A stretch of DNA of 64,000 nt from JBBDWZ01 sp050732575 (GTDB lineage: Bacteria; Gemmatimonadota; Gemmatimonadetes; Longimicrobiales; RSA9): positions 1 to 64,000 of the forward strand of contig JBOHRF010000001.1 of assembly GCA_050732575.1 (NCBI GenBank), in the 5' to 3' direction. The notes beneath the pieces are model-generated. The model was not told the DNA's origin. It saw only the letters and a program-made list of their open reading frames with translations, and did not search any database. Shown in pieces: positions 54,156 to 62,346 of this stretch; positions within the stretch are counted from its first letter, which is position 1; every line of letters begins with the position of its first letter. A program made the position numbers and the translations under genes.

Positions 54156-54435
54156 GCGCGTTTGAAGTGCGGTCGCTACTTCGAGTGCGCGGCCGATGTA
54201 CAGGAATCTGTGTGTCGGCAGCTCGTCGAGAGGTTCGGTCCATCGATGAGCCGGTTGCGGGGTCGCTGGTCGCAACTGTATGCCCCTGAGCTCCGGGGCA
54301 CCTGATCCGCTGACCGCGCGGAGAGGGTCAGGGAAGCAACTTCGATCGCCACACGTGGCGAGTCCGAACACAATGAGGTTGATCCCGCCAGCGGAAAGAG
54401 AGCCCCCAGGCTGCGATGTGTCGCACCTGGGGGCT
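54156..54435 (+). ncRNA. predicted structured non-coding RNA of about 280 nt, unknown class
   Basis: A chain of hairpins runs from a strong promoter to a terminator-like stem. They are: 54192-54219 (12 bp including G-U pairs, GAAU loop); GCTCGTCGA/TCGATGAGC at 54221-54251; GTTGCG/CGCAAC at 54254-54276; TGCCCC/GGGGCA at 54281-54300; a two-part stem CCTGATCCGC with GCGGA-GAGGG-TCAGG at 54301-54332; TCGCCA/TGGCGA at 54346-54361; and the final 15-bp stem. No credible reading frame fits. It does not show the hallmarks of tmRNA, RNase P RNA, SRP RNA or 6S RNA, so the class is open. Confidence 0.6.
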
Positions 54436-54440
54436 TCTTG
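54401..54440 (+). terminator. terminator-like hairpin of the predicted ncRNA
   Basis: AGCCCCCAGG-c-TGCGA, loop TGTG, TCGCA-CCTGGGGGCT: 15 paired bases with one bulged C, followed by TCTTG. The stem is very strong and the U-tract weak. Confidence 0.6.
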
Positions 54441-54458
54441 CATCTGCGCGCTGCGCGC

Positions 54459-54484
54459 GGGCGCACTTCGTGGGCGCACTTCGT
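54459..54484. repeat. 13-bp direct repeat
   Basis: Two exact tandem copies of GGGCGCACTTCGT in a GC-rich stretch between the ncRNA and the PTS-like gene. The remaining part of this gap (54485-54579) shows only a short GGCC hairpin near 54568 and no gene. Confidence 0.7.
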
Positions 54485-54579
54485 GGGCGCGCGAGTTTCA
54501 CCGCGGGCGCGCCTTTCGGCGTAACGGACTCCGGTTCGTCGTCTCCTTACTTCGCCTCCTAGCGCCCGGCCGCAGGCCG

Positions 54580-55038
54580 TTAAACGCGCTCCGCGTCTTT
54601 CAATGCTGACAGGAATTGTTCGGGTGTTTGCGCGGCGAGCAAAGTGCGCCGCACGTCATCATTGCGAATCAAACGCGCAATGCGACTGAGTGCCTTGATG
54701 TGCGGACCGGCGGCGGATTCGGGACCGACGAGAAGAAAGAGCAGTTGAACGGGTTGTCCATCCAGAGCATCGAAATCGACCGGCCGGTGCACGGTACCGG
54801 CCGCCATGCGCAACTCGGGAACGACCGATGACTTGCCGTGGGGAATCGCCACACCGTTGCCGATGCCAGTAGAGAGCACAGCCTCGCGCTCGCGCACAGC
54901 GCGCAAGAGCTCGGCTCGCTGCTGCTCATCGCCGCCATTGGCGATCACGCTCACCAATTCGCGCAGGACATCCTCCTTGGTCCTGCCCTGGAGCGGGATC
55001 TTGACGCGATCGATGGTCAACAGCTCGGTCAGCAACAA
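54580..55038 (-). CDS. PTS IIA-type (PtsN/fructose IIA family) phosphotransfer protein
   Basis: A roughly 152-residue mannitol/fructose-type IIA domain. The phosphorylated residue would be His67 in GNGVAIPHGK, and VQLLFLLVGPESAAGPHIKALSRIARLI is the matching C-terminal motif. Start: TTG at 55038 with GTGAGG upstream fits the family N-terminus (LLTELLTIDRVKIPL); longer frames upstream carry unrelated sequence. With no IIB/IIC permease nearby it is likely a regulatory PtsN-like protein of a nitrogen-type PTS. Confidence 0.85.
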   Translation of the reverse strand: MLLTELLTIDRVKIPLQGRTKEDVLRELVSVIANGGDEQQRAELLRAVREREAVLSTGIGNGVAIPHGKSSVVPELRMAAGTVHRPVDFDALDGQPVQLLFLLVGPESAAGPHIKALSRIARLIRNDDVRRTLLAAQTPEQFLSALKDAERV

Positions 55039-55134
55039 AAGGGGAGCCTCACGGATCCTGTCAGGTGTTCGCAAATGGGGCAGCCCGGTTAAGTTAAGGG
55101 GGACGCAAGAGTGCGCCAACCACGTGGAGATTGC

Positions 55135-56016
55135 ATGCAGGTTGAACGTTTGTTGGCTTTCGCGGTGATGCTGAACACGGTGATTCCGGCGGTGGGACAC
55201 GCGCAGAGGCTGGTGGACTGGCCGGTTCGGACCTCGGCACTTCCGGACGCGATCGTCACGGGTGCTGCGGCCACGTTCTGGAACCCGGCCGGCCTTACGA
55301 CCGGGAATTATCGCGCGCAGGTGCTAGTCGTTAATCTGCGCACGCCAGAGTCGCTCGAGCTGCGCGGGCTGGCCGCGGCGGGCGCCCTCCAACTGGACCG
55401 CACGATCCTGGCGGCCGGCTTGGAGCATGTGGGTATCGATGACTTCACGCGCACGGATGATTCACCCAGCGGTCCTGGCGCGGAAGAGTTCGATCTGGGT
55501 GAGAATCATTTCACGTTGGCCGCTGCCCATCGTGTGAGCCCCGCGTTCACCGTGGGAGCATCGGCCCGTTACACACGCGACAACCTGAATGAAACGGATC
55601 CAGTAGTGGGCGTGGGCGCGGGTTTCAATGGCACATTCACCCTGCCCTGGCGAGTGCAGGTCGGTGCGTACGCGGGGAGTGAGGCCGATGAGCTCGCCTG
55701 GGCGGCGGGCGCTGAAGTCGAGCTGCCATCGTTTCTGGGCGACCCGTATCGAATCGGGTTGTCGTATGGCGCTCAGGCCGATGCGCGCGTAGTCGGACCG
55801 GTACACCGACTGGCCGCTCGGTTCGATTGGAAAGAACGAGGCTCGGTCTCCGCCGGGCTGGCCCGCGAACCCGACGTTCTGCAGGCGCATTGGACGCCCG
55901 TCTTGGCGGCAAGCTTGCAATTGAATCGCTACACGCTGGGCGTGGTGAGGGAGAACCTGGTGAGTGATTTCGGCGCTACGTACACGTTCCGCTTGCAGAT
56001 CGGTCTGGGTCCGTGA
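55135..56016 (+). CDS. PorV/PQ-like outer-membrane beta-barrel protein
   Basis: A 293-residue exported protein. Signal peptide MQVERLLAFAVMLNTVIPAV with cleavage near GHAQ is followed by WPVRTSALPDAIVTGAAATFWNPAGL, which resembles the start of FadL/PorV-type barrels (a glycine/Asn-Pro-Ala-Gly loop), then alternating beta-strands ending GATYTFRLQIGLG. GGAG lies before the ATG at 55135. Its role is unknown; possibly a small solute or hydrophobic channel. It overlaps rlmN by GTGA. Confidence 0.75.
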   Translation: MQVERLLAFAVMLNTVIPAVGHAQRLVDWPVRTSALPDAIVTGAAATFWNPAGLTTGNYRAQVLVVNLRTPESLELRGLAAAGALQLDRTILAAGLEHVGIDDFTRTDDSPSGPGAEEFDLGENHFTLAAAHRVSPAFTVGASARYTRDNLNETDPVVGVGAGFNGTFTLPWRVQVGAYAGSEADELAWAAGAEVELPSFLGDPYRIGLSYGAQADARVVGPVHRLAARFDWKERGSVSAGLAREPDVLQAHWTPVLAASLQLNRYTLGVVRENLVSDFGATYTFRLQIGLGP

Positions 56017-57143
56017 AGCCCGAGGCGGCTGAAACAGCGCGGCCCGACCTGCTTGAAATGCCGCCCACCACAGTAGAGCAGCTGCTGGTTGAGCATTTCG
56101 AAAGACGAGGTCAGGGTCGCTATCGTACAGGCCAGGCCCTGGTCTGGTTGTATCAGCGAGACGCGATCTCCTTCGCCGAAATGACTGATCTGCCCGCGCC
56201 CGAGCGCGCAGCACTCAACACCGCCTTCCAGTTATGCACGCCTGAGCTCACGCACACCGCCCAATCAATGGATGGGACGGTCAAGCACCTGTGGCGATTG
56301 CACGACGGCGAGCTCGTCGAGTCGGTGTTGATTCCGACCACCAGCCGCATGACGTTGTGCCTCTCCTCGCAGGCCGGCTGTGCCATGGCCTGCGTGTTTT
56401 GCGCAACCGGCTGGTCTGGCTACCGACGACAGCTCACGGCCGGCGAGATCGTAGCACAATTCCGGGGTGCGCGTCGCTGGGCGCGCGAGCATGGGCGGGG
56501 AGCCATGTCGAACCTCGTGTTCATGGGCATGGGCGAACCGCTAATGAATTGGCGGGCCGTGCTACGCGCCTTGATGCTGCTGAACCGGGCGTACCGTTTT
56601 GGGTCCCGTCGCATCACGGTCTCTACCGTAGGCGTCGTTCCGGGCATTCTGGAAATGGCGCAACGCAAGGAGCAATTCCGGCTGGCCGTCTCGTTGCATG
56701 CGCCCAATCACGAGCTTCGGCAGAAGCTCGTGCCTCTTGAAAAGAAGTATCCGCTACCCGAACTGCTGGACGCGTTGGGGAAGTTTGATGCCGCGGGTGG
56801 ACGGCGCATCACGTTTGAGTACGTGATGATCGACGGCATCAATGACGCGCCTGCACTGGCCCACGAGTTGGTTGAGCTGGTCAGGCCCTTTGGGGCTCAC
56901 GTCAACCTGATTCCGTTCAATCCCATTCCCGGCTCGCCCTGGCGCCCCTCAACCAAAGACCGACTGCTGGCATTCCTGGACATACTGCACGAGCGGAGCG
57001 TGAAAGCCACTGTGCGCGGTCCACGAGGCCGAGACATTGCCGCCGCTTGTGGGCAGTTGCGTGCGGAACACGAGCTGCGACCGCCCGGGCCGTACTTGAG
57101 CCTGGTTGGAATGAGTGAGGCAATCCGAAGGGAAAAACCGTAA
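56013..57143 (+). CDS. rlmN: 23S rRNA (adenine2503-C2) methyltransferase
   Basis: RlmN (376 residues), a radical-SAM enzyme methylating A2503 of 23S rRNA and A37 of some tRNAs. The cluster motif CxxxCxxC is Cys123, Cys127 and Cys130 (AGCAMACVFCATG). The C-terminal methyl-carrying cysteine is Cys346 in GRDIAAACGQL. FMGMGEPLMNW and VSLHAPNHELR are family markers. It uses a GTG start sharing GTGA with the upstream barrel gene. Confidence 0.96.
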   Translation: MKPEAAETARPDLLEMPPTTVEQLLVEHFERRGQGRYRTGQALVWLYQRDAISFAEMTDLPAPERAALNTAFQLCTPELTHTAQSMDGTVKHLWRLHDGELVESVLIPTTSRMTLCLSSQAGCAMACVFCATGWSGYRRQLTAGEIVAQFRGARRWAREHGRGAMSNLVFMGMGEPLMNWRAVLRALMLLNRAYRFGSRRITVSTVGVVPGILEMAQRKEQFRLAVSLHAPNHELRQKLVPLEKKYPLPELLDALGKFDAAGGRRITFEYVMIDGINDAPALAHELVELVRPFGAHVNLIPFNPIPGSPWRPSTKDRLLAFLDILHERSVKATVRGPRGRDIAAACGQLRAEHELRPPGPYLSLVGMSEAIRREKP

Positions 57144-57187
57144 GGAAAAACGTAAGGAAAAACGTAAGAAGAATGGTAAGAGGAAGT
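57140..57187. repeat. 12-bp purine-rich tandem repeat after rlmN
   Basis: Four units based on GTAAGGAAAAAC, the first two exact and the last two degenerate, starting at the rlmN stop codon and ending 5 bases before the convergent LytR_C gene. No hairpin forms. Confidence 0.75.
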
Positions 57188-57191
57188 GCCG

Positions 57192-57653
57192 TCAACGACG
57201 GTTTTCTGGTGGGCGGGTGACCGTGCTGTCGAGAGCGGGCCAGTCTGCAGCCAGGATTACGGTCACCTCCACCAGACGCGTCGAGTCGATGCGTGTTTCC
57301 ACTCTCCTGATGTTCAAGCGCGCGGCAATCGCTCTGGCAATGTCTGGTTTCCCCACGCGGTCCAGGACGATCGATCGGCTTTCCTGCGCTCGGGTAAGGG
57401 TTCCGAAGTAGACCACATCGTAGCCACCGGCCCGAAGCGACTCGGTTGCGCTGCGGGCCAGCCCTGGGATGCCAGCCGCGTTGAAGACCTCGACCCTACG
57501 CCCGGAAAAGACGCCAGGTACAGCACGCACGGGATCCGCCACCTCTATGGGCGAGTTGGCCCGAGGCCGCAAACCGAGAGCAAACGAGACTAGAAACGCA
57601 ACGGCAGCGGTACTGCTGGCGGACAGGATGAAGAGCTGGAACGGGCGCTTCAT
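57192..57653 (-). CDS. LytR C-terminal domain protein
   Basis: A 153-residue membrane-anchored protein: an N-terminal transmembrane helix (about 6-26) and an exported LytR_C domain (about 50-140) with VEVFNAAGIPGLARSATESL and IVLDRVGKPDIARAIAARL. In other bacteria LytR_C follows the LCP catalytic domain in cell-envelope assembly; here it stands alone. It is coupled to yqeK by ATGA, an arrangement that recurs in this type of genome. Confidence 0.85.
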   Translation of the reverse strand: MKRPFQLFILSASSTAAVAFLVSFALGLRPRANSPIEVADPVRAVPGVFSGRRVEVFNAAGIPGLARSATESLRAGGYDVVYFGTLTRAQESRSIVLDRVGKPDIARAIAARLNIRRVETRIDSTRLVEVTVILAADWPALDSTVTRPPENRR

Positions 57654-58222
57654 GTGCGCCTCACCAGCGTATTCCAGAACTCCATGGTTTCTGGGCGCAG
57701 CGGCTGGTTGTGGCGCAACATGTGGGTCATGCGAGCACGCACGACTTCCTGCAACACGTCATCCATGGCGAGGGGCATGCGTGCGCGCAGCACGGCTCTC
57801 CAGATGGGGGAAAAACTGCGTCCTGGCTCCAGAAAATCGGCCAGGTAAAGGGCACGTCCCAGCGGCTCCAGACGGGGGTGGCCTACCGTGTGGTAGGTCA
57901 CGGCATCCAGCACGGCTTGCGGCGCATCGGGCTGCTCCTGGGCAATGCGGCGGGCCACGGCAGGTCCGTGCAACAGCGCGCCGGGCCAGGAATGGAACCG
58001 CAGGTCCACCTGATCGAGCAACTTGTGTGGATCGGAATCACGCAGGGCATCGTGCAACCACGCGGCGGCGCGCCAAGAGTCTGCCTGCTGCGGCGCCAGC
58101 TGTTGGGCCCACTCATCGAGTATCGTGGCAACGCGAGCAATGTGCGCGTGCCGCTGCGGCGAAACGCAGGCCCAAGCGGGCAATTCACCCGCGGCGGCCA
58201 GGTCGAAACTGGTTCGACTCAT
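57650..58222 (-). CDS. yqeK: YqeK-type HD-domain hydrolase (symmetrical Ap4A hydrolase family)
   Basis: A 190-residue HD-domain phosphohydrolase, similar to YqeK, which splits Ap4A into two ADP. Metal-binding candidates are His25 or His27, His57-Asp58 (WLHDALRD), His85 (LLHGPAVA), His111 (TYHTVGHP) and Asp129 (LYLADFLEPGR). The ATG at 58222 shares ATGA with panC. The common partners nadD and rsfS are not in the window. Confidence 0.85.
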   Translation of the reverse strand: MSRTSFDLAAAGELPAWACVSPQRHAHIARVATILDEWAQQLAPQQADSWRAAAWLHDALRDSDPHKLLDQVDLRFHSWPGALLHGPAVARRIAQEQPDAPQAVLDAVTYHTVGHPRLEPLGRALYLADFLEPGRSFSPIWRAVLRARMPLAMDDVLQEVVRARMTHMLRHNQPLRPETMEFWNTLVRRT

Positions 58223-59064
58223 TTCAGGATGATGTTGTCGATGAGACGAGTCGTGCCCAGGAACGCTGCGCCTGCCAGGACGTCTCCTGCACGGGCCCGT
58301 TCGACCGGTTCCAGCCGCTCCGGACCTACCAACTCGAGGTATTGAGTCTGCACCAGTGGCTCGGCCAGCAACGTTTCCTGCGCGGCGGCGCAAATCTGCG
58401 CGGCCGAATCCTGGCCTCGCGCAAATGTGGCCTGTCCAGCGGTCAGCGCTCGAAACAGCGTGGCTGCCGCCGCGCGCTGTTCGGGGGTGAGATAGATGTT
58501 GCGCGAGCTCAGGGCCAGGCCATCAGACTCACGCACAATGGGCGCGATCACGATGTGGATGGGAAAATCGAGATCGGCTACCATGCGCCGAATGAGCACT
58601 GATTGCTGAAAATCCTTTTGTCCAAACACGGACACGTCAGGCTGCGTTGCATTGAATAGTTTGGCCACGATAGTCAGCACACCCTCGAAATGACCGGGGC
58701 GGAACCGACCACACAACCGGTCCGTGAGGTCAGGCGCAATGAGTGTCACAGCGGGGCGTTCGCGCGGCAACAATTCCGCGCTGGCGGGGGCAAACACCGC
58801 GTCCACGCCGCGGCCGCGGGCCAGCTCGAGATCCCGCTCCAGATCGCGCGGGTAGGTCGCCAAATCCTCGCGCGGCCCGAACTGCAGCGGATTCACGAAG
58901 ATCGACATGATCGCGATGTCGGCGTGCCTGCGTGCGTGATCGACCAACGACAGATGACCCTCATGCAGGAAGCCCATGGTGGGGACGAGCGCGCAGCGTT
59001 TGCCTTGCGTGCGCCACGCGCGCACCTGATGCCGCAACTCGGCGGTCGCGTTCAGGACTCGCAT
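58219..59064 (-). CDS. panC: pantothenate synthetase
   Basis: PanC (281 residues), joining pantoate and beta-alanine with ATP. The class I-like nucleotide motif is PTMGFLHEGHLSLV (28-41) with His34 and His37; FVNPLQFGPREDL, VFGQKDFQQ and the KMSKS-like ALSSRNIYL are present. Nine bases separate it from panB. Pantothenate made here would feed coaBC at 9314-10585. Confidence 0.97.
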   Translation of the reverse strand: MRVLNATAELRHQVRAWRTQGKRCALVPTMGFLHEGHLSLVDHARRHADIAIMSIFVNPLQFGPREDLATYPRDLERDLELARGRGVDAVFAPASAELLPRERPAVTLIAPDLTDRLCGRFRPGHFEGVLTIVAKLFNATQPDVSVFGQKDFQQSVLIRRMVADLDFPIHIVIAPIVRESDGLALSSRNIYLTPEQRAAAATLFRALTAGQATFARGQDSAAQICAAAQETLLAEPLVQTQYLELVGPERLEPVERARAGDVLAGAAFLGTTRLIDNIILK

Positions 59065-59073
59065 GAAATCGAA

Positions 59074-59895
59074 TCAGAAGGAGTGATTTGTGCCCGGGTA
59101 CTGGCCGTCACGCACTGCGCGCACGTAATCGGCCAGGCCCTGGCGGGCCGGACCGGCGAGCGTGGCAAAATGGTGCAAGAATTTTGGGCGGAACTCATCA
59201 TTGAGACCCAGCATGTCGTACAATACGAGCACCTGTCCGTCCACCATGGGGCCCGCGCCAATGCCGATGGTGGGTATGGAAAGCGAGCGCGTGATGTCAC
59301 CGGCCAACACAGCGGGAACCAGCTCCAGTACCAGGGAAAAACAACCTGCCTCTTCGAGTCGCTGCGCCTCTTGTCGAATCCGCTGCGCATTCTGCTCGTC
59401 GCGGCCCTGGACGCGATAGCCGCCCAGCGCGTGCACGGACTGCGGTGTCAGCCCGACATGGCCCATGACCGGAATGCCGGCGCGCACCAGGGCCCGCACA
59501 TGCTCGGCGGATTGTTCGTCACCGCCTTCCATTTTAACGGCCTGGGCCCCGGTTTCCTTGAGTACACGGCCGGCGTTGCGTACGGTCTCGGGCGCGGAGA
59601 TCTGAAAGGTGAGGAACGGCAGATCGACCACGAGCAAGGCCCGGTGCACAGCACGGCGTACGGCGGCCGCATGATGAATCATTTCCTCGAGCGTAACCGG
59701 CAGCGTTGAGGCGTAACCCAGAACCACCTGGCCCAGCGAATCACCGACCAGGACCACGTCGACGCCAGCTTCATCGACCAGTTTAGCAAAGAGATAATCG
59801 TGGGCGGTCAGCACTGCGATTTTTTCACCGCGCCGTTTCATCTCGATCAGGTCGCGCGTGCTGACGTGTCGCTGAGGATCGCTTTGCGCGCTCAC
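59074..59895 (-). CDS. panB: 3-methyl-2-oxobutanoate hydroxymethyltransferase
   Basis: PanB (273 residues), the 5,10-methylene-THF dependent step making ketopantoate from the valine-pathway keto acid. LTAHDYLFAKLVDEAG, VGDSLGQVVLG with metal ligand Asp52, KMEGG and MGHVGLTPQSV are signature blocks. It heads the panB-panC-yqeK-LytR_C group and is divergent from rqcH by only 49 bases. Confidence 0.97.
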   Translation of the reverse strand: MSAQSDPQRHVSTRDLIEMKRRGEKIAVLTAHDYLFAKLVDEAGVDVVLVGDSLGQVVLGYASTLPVTLEEMIHHAAAVRRAVHRALLVVDLPFLTFQISAPETVRNAGRVLKETGAQAVKMEGGDEQSAEHVRALVRAGIPVMGHVGLTPQSVHALGGYRVQGRDEQNAQRIRQEAQRLEEAGCFSLVLELVPAVLAGDITRSLSIPTIGIGAGPMVDGQVLVLYDMLGLNDEFRPKFLHHFATLAGPARQGLADYVRAVRDGQYPGTNHSF

Positions 59896-59944
59896 GTAGA
59901 TACTCTCGTTGCCGGGTGCCGCAACCTAGTCGCATCTTGCAGGT

Positions 59945-61537
59945 GTGTCAAACACAATACGTTACGACTCTTTGCTGATTCGCCAACTGGCGCGCGAGCT
60001 GCACGCAGCATGGTCCGGGCAACGCGTGCTGGCTGTGCGTTTCGACCGGGAGCACCGCACCGCCCATATGGTGCTGGAAAACGGGACGTGGCAATGGAGC
60101 CTGTTTCAGGGTCCCAGTGTTTCAACCTCTCCAGATCAGGGGCGCACGCTCACAGGATTGCGCCATGCGCGCGTCGCGCACGTTGGTGCATTGCCTGATG
60201 AACGTGTGTTGCGCATCGAACTGGTGGGCGGCGCACGCAACAATGCGGTTGCAACGTTGCTCATCGAGCTGCTGCCGCCACAACCGAACATTATCGCACT
60301 GGATGCGGAAGAGCGCGTACTCAAGATGCTTACGCCCAGTGCAGGTCGGCCACAGACGCGCGGTCAGAAGTACCAGGCGCCCGCACCACTCAAGCGGCTG
60401 GGCCTGCACGCACCCATCGAATGGCCGGCATGGCTGGATTTGTTGGGTCACCTGCCGCCCCCGGATCGGGCCCAGGTCCTGGTTGCGCGAGTGGCCTACA
60501 CCAGCCCGATCAATGCCCTGCCCATTCTCGGTGCAGCGGGAGATGATGAAGATCCCTCGCACTTGCGCAGCGCCTACGATCGCTACTGCGAGGTGCGTTC
60601 GGCCCAGGGCGAAGCCTTCTTGCTGGATCAGCGAAAGCAGCCGTACAGCCATGCACTCTGGCAAAGCGCGCAGCCCTTCGATTCGCTGCTGGCAGCCTTT
60701 GCGCACGCAAACGCCGCCCCCCAAAGCCATGCCAGCGAGCGACTGGAGCGGGCCATCGCGCATGCACAACGCAAACGATCACGGCTGGAAGCGGAACTGG
60801 AACAGGCCGCGCAGGACGCTAACCGGCTTCGTCAGGACGCGGAATTGTTGCTGGCTCATGTGCACGCGGTGCCGCGTGGCATGCAACAGGTGGAGCTGCT
60901 CGATTTCCAGGGACAGCCGCGCCGTCTGCAGCTGGACCCCGCGCTGAACGCCGCGGCCAACGCGCAAGCGTGGTATGCCGAGGCACGCAAACGGGATCGG
61001 GCCGCGCAGCGTCTGCCCTCACTGATCAAGGCGACCGATCGGCGCTTGATCGAGTTGCGTCAGGCACTGGAAGCTGGTGGTGATGTCGACCAGCCGCCGG
61101 CGCAGGTGCCTCGCCGAAGTCAACGCTCGTCAGCTCCGAGTTTGCCTTACCGCCGATTCCGCACCAGCGGTGGCCTCGAGGTGCGCGTGGGCCGCAACGG
61201 GCGCGCCAATGATGACCTCACCTTTCATCATTCCGCACCCAACGATATCTGGATGCATGCGCGCGACGTGGGCGGGGCGCATGTGGTATTGCGCTGGAAC
61301 GACGCGGACGCAAACCCACCACGCCGCGATCTGGAACAGGCCGCCGGATTGGCTGCGCTGCACAGCAAGGCCCGCCATTCGGGCGTTGTGCCCGTGGACT
61401 GGACACGTCGCAAACATGTGCGCAAGCCGCGCCAGGCCGCCGCCGGCACGGTGCGGATAGAGAGGGTGAAAACGATCTTCGTGAAGCCTGAAGCCAGCCA
61501 GCTGGAATCGCTGCAGTGGGCAGACGATCGGGACTAG
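59945..61537 (+). CDS. rqcH: NFACT-family ribosome quality-control protein RqcH
   Basis: A 530-residue NFACT protein, which in bacteria binds split 50S subunits and adds alanine tails to stalled chains. The N-terminal NFACT-N part has YDSLLIRQLARELHA; a coiled coil lies at about 265-305 and the C-terminal NFACT-R domain has RFRTSGGLEVRVGRNGRAND, TFHHSAPNDIWMHARDVGG and HSGVVPVDW. A GTG start is used. Its stop overlaps the convergent trpA stop by four bases. Confidence 0.9.
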   Translation: MSNTIRYDSLLIRQLARELHAAWSGQRVLAVRFDREHRTAHMVLENGTWQWSLFQGPSVSTSPDQGRTLTGLRHARVAHVGALPDERVLRIELVGGARNNAVATLLIELLPPQPNIIALDAEERVLKMLTPSAGRPQTRGQKYQAPAPLKRLGLHAPIEWPAWLDLLGHLPPPDRAQVLVARVAYTSPINALPILGAAGDDEDPSHLRSAYDRYCEVRSAQGEAFLLDQRKQPYSHALWQSAQPFDSLLAAFAHANAAPQSHASERLERAIAHAQRKRSRLEAELEQAAQDANRLRQDAELLLAHVHAVPRGMQQVELLDFQGQPRRLQLDPALNAAANAQAWYAEARKRDRAAQRLPSLIKATDRRLIELRQALEAGGDVDQPPAQVPRRSQRSSAPSLPYRRFRTSGGLEVRVGRNGRANDDLTFHHSAPNDIWMHARDVGGAHVVLRWNDADANPPRRDLEQAAGLAALHSKARHSGVVPVDWTRRKHVRKPRQAAAGTVRIERVKTIFVKPEASQLESLQWADDRD

Positions 61538-62346
61538 TGTGCGTTGAGGGCAAGGCGTAGCTCATGCAGCCACGCACGCGCGGCCGGAATGCCGGATTGT
61601 TCGATCCGGTCTATCAGCGCGCTGCCCACGACCACGCCATCTGCAATGCGGCCCACGGCGCTCGCCTGGTCGGCCGTTGATATGCCGAAACCAACGGCGA
61701 TGGGCACACTGCCCAGGGCACGCAACTCGTTCACCTCGGCCTGAAGTGTTGTGCGCAAGTCGGCGCGAGCCCCAGTGACACCGAGGCGCGCCACGTAGTA
61801 CAGGAAGCCCTGCGTGCGTTGCAAGATTTCGCGCCCGCGTTCGGCTGCCGTAGTGGGAGCAAGCAGGCGCACCAGAGAGAGCGCAGACTCCTCCAGAGTC
61901 TGCTCCAAACGTGGCTCGGCATCGAGCGGCAAATCCACAACCAGCACACCGAGCGCACCGGCCTGCACGGCCGCGCGCACGAAGTTCTCGATGCCATAAC
62001 TGAGCAGCGGATTGAGGTACGAGAAGATCACCACAGGCACATCATGCGTGCGCCGGAACTCAGCCAGAATGGAAAGAACCCATCCCAGGGTGACGCCCTG
62101 GTCAAGCGCGATTTGCGAGGAGCGCTGGATGGTGGGGCCGTCCGCCACCGGATCGCTGAAGGGGACACCGAGCTCAATGATGTCGGCGCCGCCGTCGACC
62201 AGCGCGCTCAGCAGCGCCAGCGTTTCCTGTTTGGTTGGATAGCCAGCAGTGACGTACGGGATGAGCGCCGTATGACCCCGCGCTCGCCAGGCGGCGAAGC
62301 TCGCGGCCAGCGGATCAGACGAAATAGTCAGCGACGCTGATGGCAT
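61534..62346 (-). CDS. trpA: tryptophan synthase alpha subunit
   Basis: TrpA (270 residues), cleaving indole-3-glycerol phosphate. Catalytic Glu58 (IIELGVPFSDP) and Asp69 (VADGPTIQ) correspond to Glu49 and Asp60 of E. coli; GFGIST and VVVGSALID complete the phosphate site. No trpB is adjacent, so the subunits are split on the chromosome or trpB lies outside the window. The ATG at 62346 overlaps the upstream HD-GYP gene by 32 bases. Confidence 0.96.
   Translation of the reverse strand: MPSASLTISSDPLAASFAAWRARGHTALIPYVTAGYPTKQETLALLSALVDGGADIIELGVPFSDPVADGPTIQRSSQIALDQGVTLGWVLSILAEFRRTHDVPVVIFSYLNPLLSYGIENFVRAAVQAGALGVLVVDLPLDAEPRLEQTLEESALSLVRLLAPTTAAERGREILQRTQGFLYYVARLGVTGARADLRTTLQAEVNELRALGSVPIAVGFGISTADQASAVGRIADGVVVGSALIDRIEQSGIPAARAWLHELRLALNAH

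Noticed and set aside
54254..54340. Partial resemblance to a TPP riboswitch (CUGAG, ACCUGAUC and GGGAAGC in order)
   Set aside because: The CUGAG lies in a hairpin loop rather than the conserved CUGAGA junction, spacing is wrong, and no thiamine gene follows on the plus strand. A covariance-model scan would settle it.
54156..54435. tmRNA, RNase P RNA, SRP RNA or 6S RNA
   Set aside because: No tRNA-like ends with a tag frame, no GAGGAAAGUCC-type RNase P core, no GGAAGG-AGCAG SRP loop, and multiple hairpins instead of one long 6S rod.
54018..54479. 153-residue minus-strand reading frame
   Set aside because: It runs antisense through the hairpin region and the helical protein gene, has no family features, and its open state follows from GC-rich structure.
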